From: Patiriisocius sp047730165 | Lineage (GTDB): Bacteria; Bacteroidota; Bacteroidia; Flavobacteriales; Flavobacteriaceae | Direction of reading: 5' to 3' | Length of the DNA: 64,000 bases | Assembly (NCBI RefSeq): GCF_047730165.1 | Contig: NZ_CP159834.1 | Coordinates: 1-64,000 of the forward strand | In this document: piece by piece, positions 63,076-64,000 of the stretch | Numbering within the stretch: the stretch's first letter is position 1 | Layout of the letters: every line of letters starts with the position of its first letter | Program-made: the position numbers and the translations under genes | The notes under the pieces: model-generated | Seen by the model: only the letters and a program-made list of their open reading frames with translations | Databases searched by the model: none | Told to the model about the DNA's origin: nothing

Positions 63076-64000
63076 ATGTTTCAATCCATAGCAAATACAA
63101 TACAATCACATCGCAATTTTTTTTTGGCGCTGGCCGTCCTTGGGTGTTTCACATTTTCGCCGCAGGCAATCGCACAAGAAGATGAGCAAGACTTAGGCAC
63201 CGAAGTCGTAAACGTGGTAAAACCGTATACTCCGGCTATTAGTGACGCCTTTAAAGTAAAGCAAACCCCTGTTTTAAATACAGATGGGAGCACGAAAAAA
63301 AAACCAGTGAGTTATCAAATATTTTCAGTTCCTGTTGCCTCAACCTTTACACCTGCTAAAGGGAAAGCAGCTGGCGTAAAAAAGATAAAAGCCCCAAAAT
63401 CTTGGGACAATTATGCAACACTAGGATTTGGCAGTAACACCACCATTCTGGCAGAGCTTTTTAGTAATTTTGAAATAAGCAGGACGGAAAATGCTGGTCT
63501 GTATTTTAGACACAACTCTTCACAGCGGGGTATTGACAACTTAATCACAGAAAATAAATATTACGACACACGCATTGACGGTGCGTATTACAGCCGTCAG
63601 CGTGACATGAGTTATGGTTTTGAAGCCGGCTTAGAAAACCAAATCTACAATTGGTACGGCTCTCCATTTAATATGGACAATCAAGAGGGAACCAGAGAAT
63701 TTGAAGATGACCTTAATCAAAATTACTTGAGCGGTTATATAGGCGCTAACATCGCAATAGACGACAGCTATTTTAAAGAAGCGGCTGCTACAATTCGATA
63801 TATGAGTGATGGGTTTTCGTCTTCAGAAATTAATATGCGCGTGCAGCCAGAATTTGAATTTCCAGTTTCCGACTTGAATTTTAAAGTACTAGGGGATGTT
63901 GATTATTTGACAGGGAAATTTGAAGAAGACATCCTGGGCGGTGAAGGCCCAACGTACAATTTTTTAAATACCGGGTTATCTCCTTCACTCACCTACATAG
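63076..64000 (+). CDS. Outer-membrane beta-barrel protein, 3' end outside the window
   Basis: The frame is open from the ATG at 63076 to the window edge (308 codons, no stop). The N-terminus is a signal peptide, MFQSIANTIQSHRNFFLALA onward, with cleavage near QAIAQ. The mature part starts acidic (EDEQDLGTEVVNVVKPYTPA), then has beta-strand-rich segments with aromatic alternation (GLYFRHNSSQRG, YDTRIDGAYYSRQRDMSYGF) typical of an outer-membrane barrel. Annotation as TonB-dependent receptor-like is usual for such flavobacterial proteins, but no TonB box or plug is visible in the part seen. It is probably in one operon with the TPR gene. Confidence 0.75.
   Translation, partial: MFQSIANTIQSHRNFFLALAVLGCFTFSPQAIAQEDEQDLGTEVVNVVKPYTPAISDAFKVKQTPVLNTDGSTKKKPVSYQIFSVPVASTFTPAKGKAAGVKKIKAPKSWDNYATLGFGSNTTILAELFSNFEISRTENAGLYFRHNSSQRGIDNLITENKYYDTRIDGAYYSRQRDMSYGFEAGLENQIYNWYGSPFNMDNQEGTREFEDDLNQNYLSGYIGANIAIDDSYFKEAAATIRYMSDGFSSSEINMRVQPEFEFPVSDLNFKVLGDVDYLTGKFEEDILGGEGPTYNFLNTGLSPSLTYI

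Overview
The window looks like a chromosomal segment of a marine-type member of the Flavobacteriaceae (Bacteroidota). Several things point there: A+T-rich DNA; near absence of Shine-Dalgarno sequences except a striking one before rpsU; promoters of the Bacteroidota form TTTG-N17-19-TAnnTTTG; type IX secretion (T9SS) C-terminal sorting domains; a PorP/SprF protein; and families typical of flavobacteria (DUF2851, DUF3467, DUF4369, PspC, TMF). A genus such as Dokdonia/Krokinobacter is possible but is only a guess from the general character of the proteins.

Layout. 1-4185 (+): dnaA, a low-molecular-weight tyrosine phosphatase, a T9SS-exported PQQ-type sugar dehydrogenase and an RsmI-like methyltransferase. 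4201-7412 (-): a lysozyme-fold secreted protein, then the tight operon dapF - GNAT - mltG (lysine/cell wall). 7550-18944: mostly + strand housekeeping genes (DegQ-like protease, long GAPDH, GNAT, trmD-RluA pair, DoxX-like/AlkB-like pair, hydrolase, DUF819 transporter, lipoprotein) with one S1/P1 nuclease on the minus strand. 19014-21681 (-): a small conserved protein and the overlapping operon idi-queD-bcp-manA. 21778-31971 (-): a three-gene cell-surface module made of a 2397-residue adhesin with two ice-binding-like (DUF3494) domains and 14 DUF11-like repeats, a PorP/SprF protein and an OmpA-family protein. 32749-34359 (+): prfC.

34482-49966 (-) is the core information-processing block. In transcription order it reads rpsU, xerC, then tRNA-Thr(TGT), Tyr(GTA), Gly(TCC), Thr(GGT), tuf, tRNA-Trp(CCA), secE, nusG, rplK, rplA, rplJ, rplL, rpoB, rpoC and a DUF3467 gene. 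This order is shared with very distant bacteria such as E. coli. A near-perfect Bacteroidota promoter drives the tRNA-tuf block. rpsU has an unusually strong Shine-Dalgarno sequence, in line with its autoregulation through the ribosome's sequestered anti-SD.

50206-59673 (-) holds accessory and housekeeping genes: a carboxypeptidase-regulatory-domain protein, acyl-CoA dehydrogenase, a helix-hairpin-helix protein, an Na+/alanine symporter, a K+ channel broken by three single-base indels, PspC, DUF2851, FtsE and a TMF lipoprotein. 59954-64000 (+) holds a 1005-residue TPR protein and the start of an outer-membrane protein cut by the window edge.

The most interesting item is the adhesin/SprF/OmpA module. 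It is an apparent T9SS type B ice-binding adhesin whose near-identical extender repeats each carry an EF-hand-like calcium loop and two cysteines. It resembles in plan, but not in secretion route or domain order, the calcium-dependent ice adhesins of marine gammaproteobacteria.
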